From NCBI GenBank assembly GCA_002494215.1, contig DLBF01000191.1, forward strand, positions 378 to 23,435: a stretch of DNA of 23,058 nt, given 5' to 3'. This document shows positions 21,760 through 23,058 of this stretch, in pieces. How positions within the stretch are numbered: the stretch's first letter is position 1; each line of letters opens with the position of its first letter. Source of the DNA: Prevotellaceae bacterium UBA7028 (GTDB lineage Bacteria > Bacteroidota > Bacteroidia > Bacteroidales > Bacteroidaceae). The notes under the pieces are model-generated. The model saw nothing but the letters and a program-made list of their open reading frames with translations, did no database searches and was not told the DNA's origin. Made by a program: the position numbers and the translations under genes.

Positions 21760-23058
21760 TTATGCTTCGGCTGCTGTAAAAAGAATCTCGCTAAGCGTAG
21801 GATGAATATGCACCATATCACGCAGCTGCTCTACGGTGGAACCAAGACACATTAGCACGCTAGCCTCCTGTGCGAGGTCAGCACTATGAGCGCCAAAGAC
21901 ATGACAGCCAAGAATCTTACCAGCATTAGGCTCGCTGAACAATTTCAGCAGCCCCTCCGACTCGTTCATAGCCAATGCCTTTCCGTTGGCGCGATAGAAA
22001 GCCTTACGACACTCATATTCCACACCCAGCTCCTTCAACTGATCTTCGGAGGCACCTACACATGCAGCCTCCGGCGTCGTGAAAATAGCAGCAGGCATGA
22101 TGTCGAAGCAGATGCTATCGTTCTTACCCAGTATGTGGTTCACAGCTCTTATGGCCTGCATTTCTGCGGCATGAGCCAACATTTGCTTACCATTCACATC
22201 GCCAATGGCATATACAGTTGAGAGTTGAGAGTTGAGAGTTGAGAGGCAGAAATTCTCATCGACGGGGATACTGCCATTAGGAGCCAATGTGATGCCGGCA
22301 GCCTCTACGTTCAGCCCCTCGGTACGAGGCTTCCTACCTGTTGCCACTAACACGACATCTGCTTCTACAGAATCCTCTTTACCCTTTTGTTCAAAAACAA
22401 CATTCACTCCTCCCTCTCCTGGAGTGAGGCTTTTTACACCTGCTCCCATCTTGAAGGTAATTCCATCCTTCTCCATCTGCTTGCGCAAACGCTTGGCAAT
22501 ATCGCCGTCAAGGGCAGGGAGGCATTCCTTCAGGAACTCAACAACGGTCACTTCGGAACCAAAACGATGGAACACACTGGCAAACTCCATACCTATCACG
22601 CCTGCACCAATGATGCAGAGACGCTTGGGCAGGGTATCCAGATTCAGAAGACCTGTAGAATCAACAACCTCTGGGCTGTTGATGCCAGGAACGGGAATAG
22701 CCTTACTGTCTGAGCCTGTGGCAATAATAACATGGTCCCCTCTCCAAACCTCTCCCGAGGGCGAGGCTTCTACTGTATGAGCATCTATAAATTGGGCTTT
22801 CTCACGTACCAATGTAATGTTGGGGTTCGAGAGGATGCCCTCGACACCAGCACGCAGTTGGGGAACCACGGCAGCCATTCGTTCGCGAGCCTCATCGAAT
22901 GAGGCAGAATGAACGTATGTCTTGGTGGGGATACAACCCACATTCAGACAGGTTCCACCCACCTCCGAGCCTTCAAAGATAACCACCTTCAGGCCCTGCT
23001 TGGCAGCATATTCAGCGGCGCGGTACCCACCAGGGCCCGCACCGATGATAATCAAATC
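21760..23058 (-). CDS. lpdA: Dihydrolipoyl dehydrogenase, 5' end cut by window edge
   Basis: FAD/NAD flavoprotein (E3) that reoxidises dihydrolipoamide of 2-oxoacid dehydrogenases or the glycine cleavage system. The fragment (432 residues) begins DLIIIGAGPGG, the FAD-binding motif, so only a few N-terminal residues are missing; the TTG at 23055 encodes that internal Leu and is not a start. The redox pair is in GGTCLNVGCIPTK (Cys37, Cys42 of the fragment). A second nucleotide fold has GAGVIGMEFASVF, and FAD contact AIGDVNGKQMLAHAAE is present. The C-terminal HIHPTLSEIL holds the catalytic His and Glu. A five-residue low-complexity insert precedes YAIGD (see repeat at 22217). No E1, E2 or lipoate genes lie nearby. 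The GH92 gene follows after 14 bases. Confidence 0.95.
   Translation of the reverse strand, partial: DLIIIGAGPGGYRAAEYAAKQGLKVVIFEGSEVGGTCLNVGCIPTKTYVHSASFDEARERMAAVVPQLRAGVEGILSNPNITLVREKAQFIDAHTVEASPSGEVWRGDHVIIATGSDSKAIPVPGINSPEVVDSTGLLNLDTLPKRLCIIGAGVIGMEFASVFHRFGSEVTVVEFLKECLPALDGDIAKRLRKQMEKDGITFKMGAGVKSLTPGEGGVNVVFEQKGKEDSVEADVVLVATGRKPRTEGLNVEAAGITLAPNGSIPVDENFCLSTLNSQLSTVYAIGDVNGKQMLAHAAEMQAIRAVNHILGKNDSICFDIMPAAIFTTPEAACVGASEDQLKELGVEYECRKAFYRANGKALAMNESEGLLKLFSEPNAGKILGCHVFGAHSADLAQEASVLMCLGSTVEQLRDMVHIHPTLSEILFTAAEA
22217..22244. repeat. GTTGAGA x4 heptamer repeat inside lpdA
   Basis: Four perfect tandem copies of GTTGAGA lie within the lpdA frame and encode, on the minus strand, LSTLNSQLST just before VYAIGD. 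Where E. coli Lpd has about 13 residues between the conserved VD and AIGD, this one has 18. The repeat resembles the intergenic TTGA repeats at 5049-5090. Confidence 0.85.

Overview
The window looks like a chromosomal segment of a Bacteroidales bacterium, most likely Prevotella or a close relative. The reasons are moderate G+C, promoters of the Bacteroidetes type (TTTG / TAnnTTTG), signal peptides ending in A-Q, a large share of surface proteins with Bacteroides-type repeats, a two-gene 2-oxoacid:ferredoxin oxidoreductase, a GH92 glycosidase, and short TTGA-rich intergenic repeats. I see no transposase, integrase, phage gene, CRISPR array or rRNA. No computation was run; all calls come from reading the sequence.

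Region 1 (1-3580) is accessory. A membrane-spanning TPR/coiled-coil/helix-turn-helix regulator with a lipobox (minus strand) diverges from a small secreted DUF3244-like protein (plus strand). The gap between them holds six copies of the octamer TGTTTCAY, four of them in a perfect 23-bp inverted repeat. A second small secreted ORF and about 450 bases rich in hairpins follow.

Region 2 (3585-6078) holds a secreted SGNH-type esterase, a small cytoplasmic protein that may have a SecB-like fold, a possible small RNA, and tRNA-Arg(CCU) behind a duplicated promoter segment.

Region 3 (6204-9093) is core metabolism: korA and korB, ended by a bidirectional terminator.

Region 4 (17891 down to 9099, minus strand) is a closely packed run of four envelope genes: a 1200-residue coiled-coil lipoprotein, an OmpA-family porin, a secreted protein with nine InlB-type repeats, and an outer-membrane barrel. 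Their order and small gaps suggest one transcript that builds a cell-surface assembly.

Region 5 (18058-23058) has tyrS, tRNA-Gln(UUG), a GH92 mannosidase-family enzyme, and lpdA, which runs off the right edge. The lpdA coding sequence contains an in-frame copy of the TTGAGA-type repeat that otherwise lies between genes.

The regulator/DUF3244 locus is the best candidate for an undescribed system: a trans-envelope one-component sensor with its own operator cluster and a small secreted partner.
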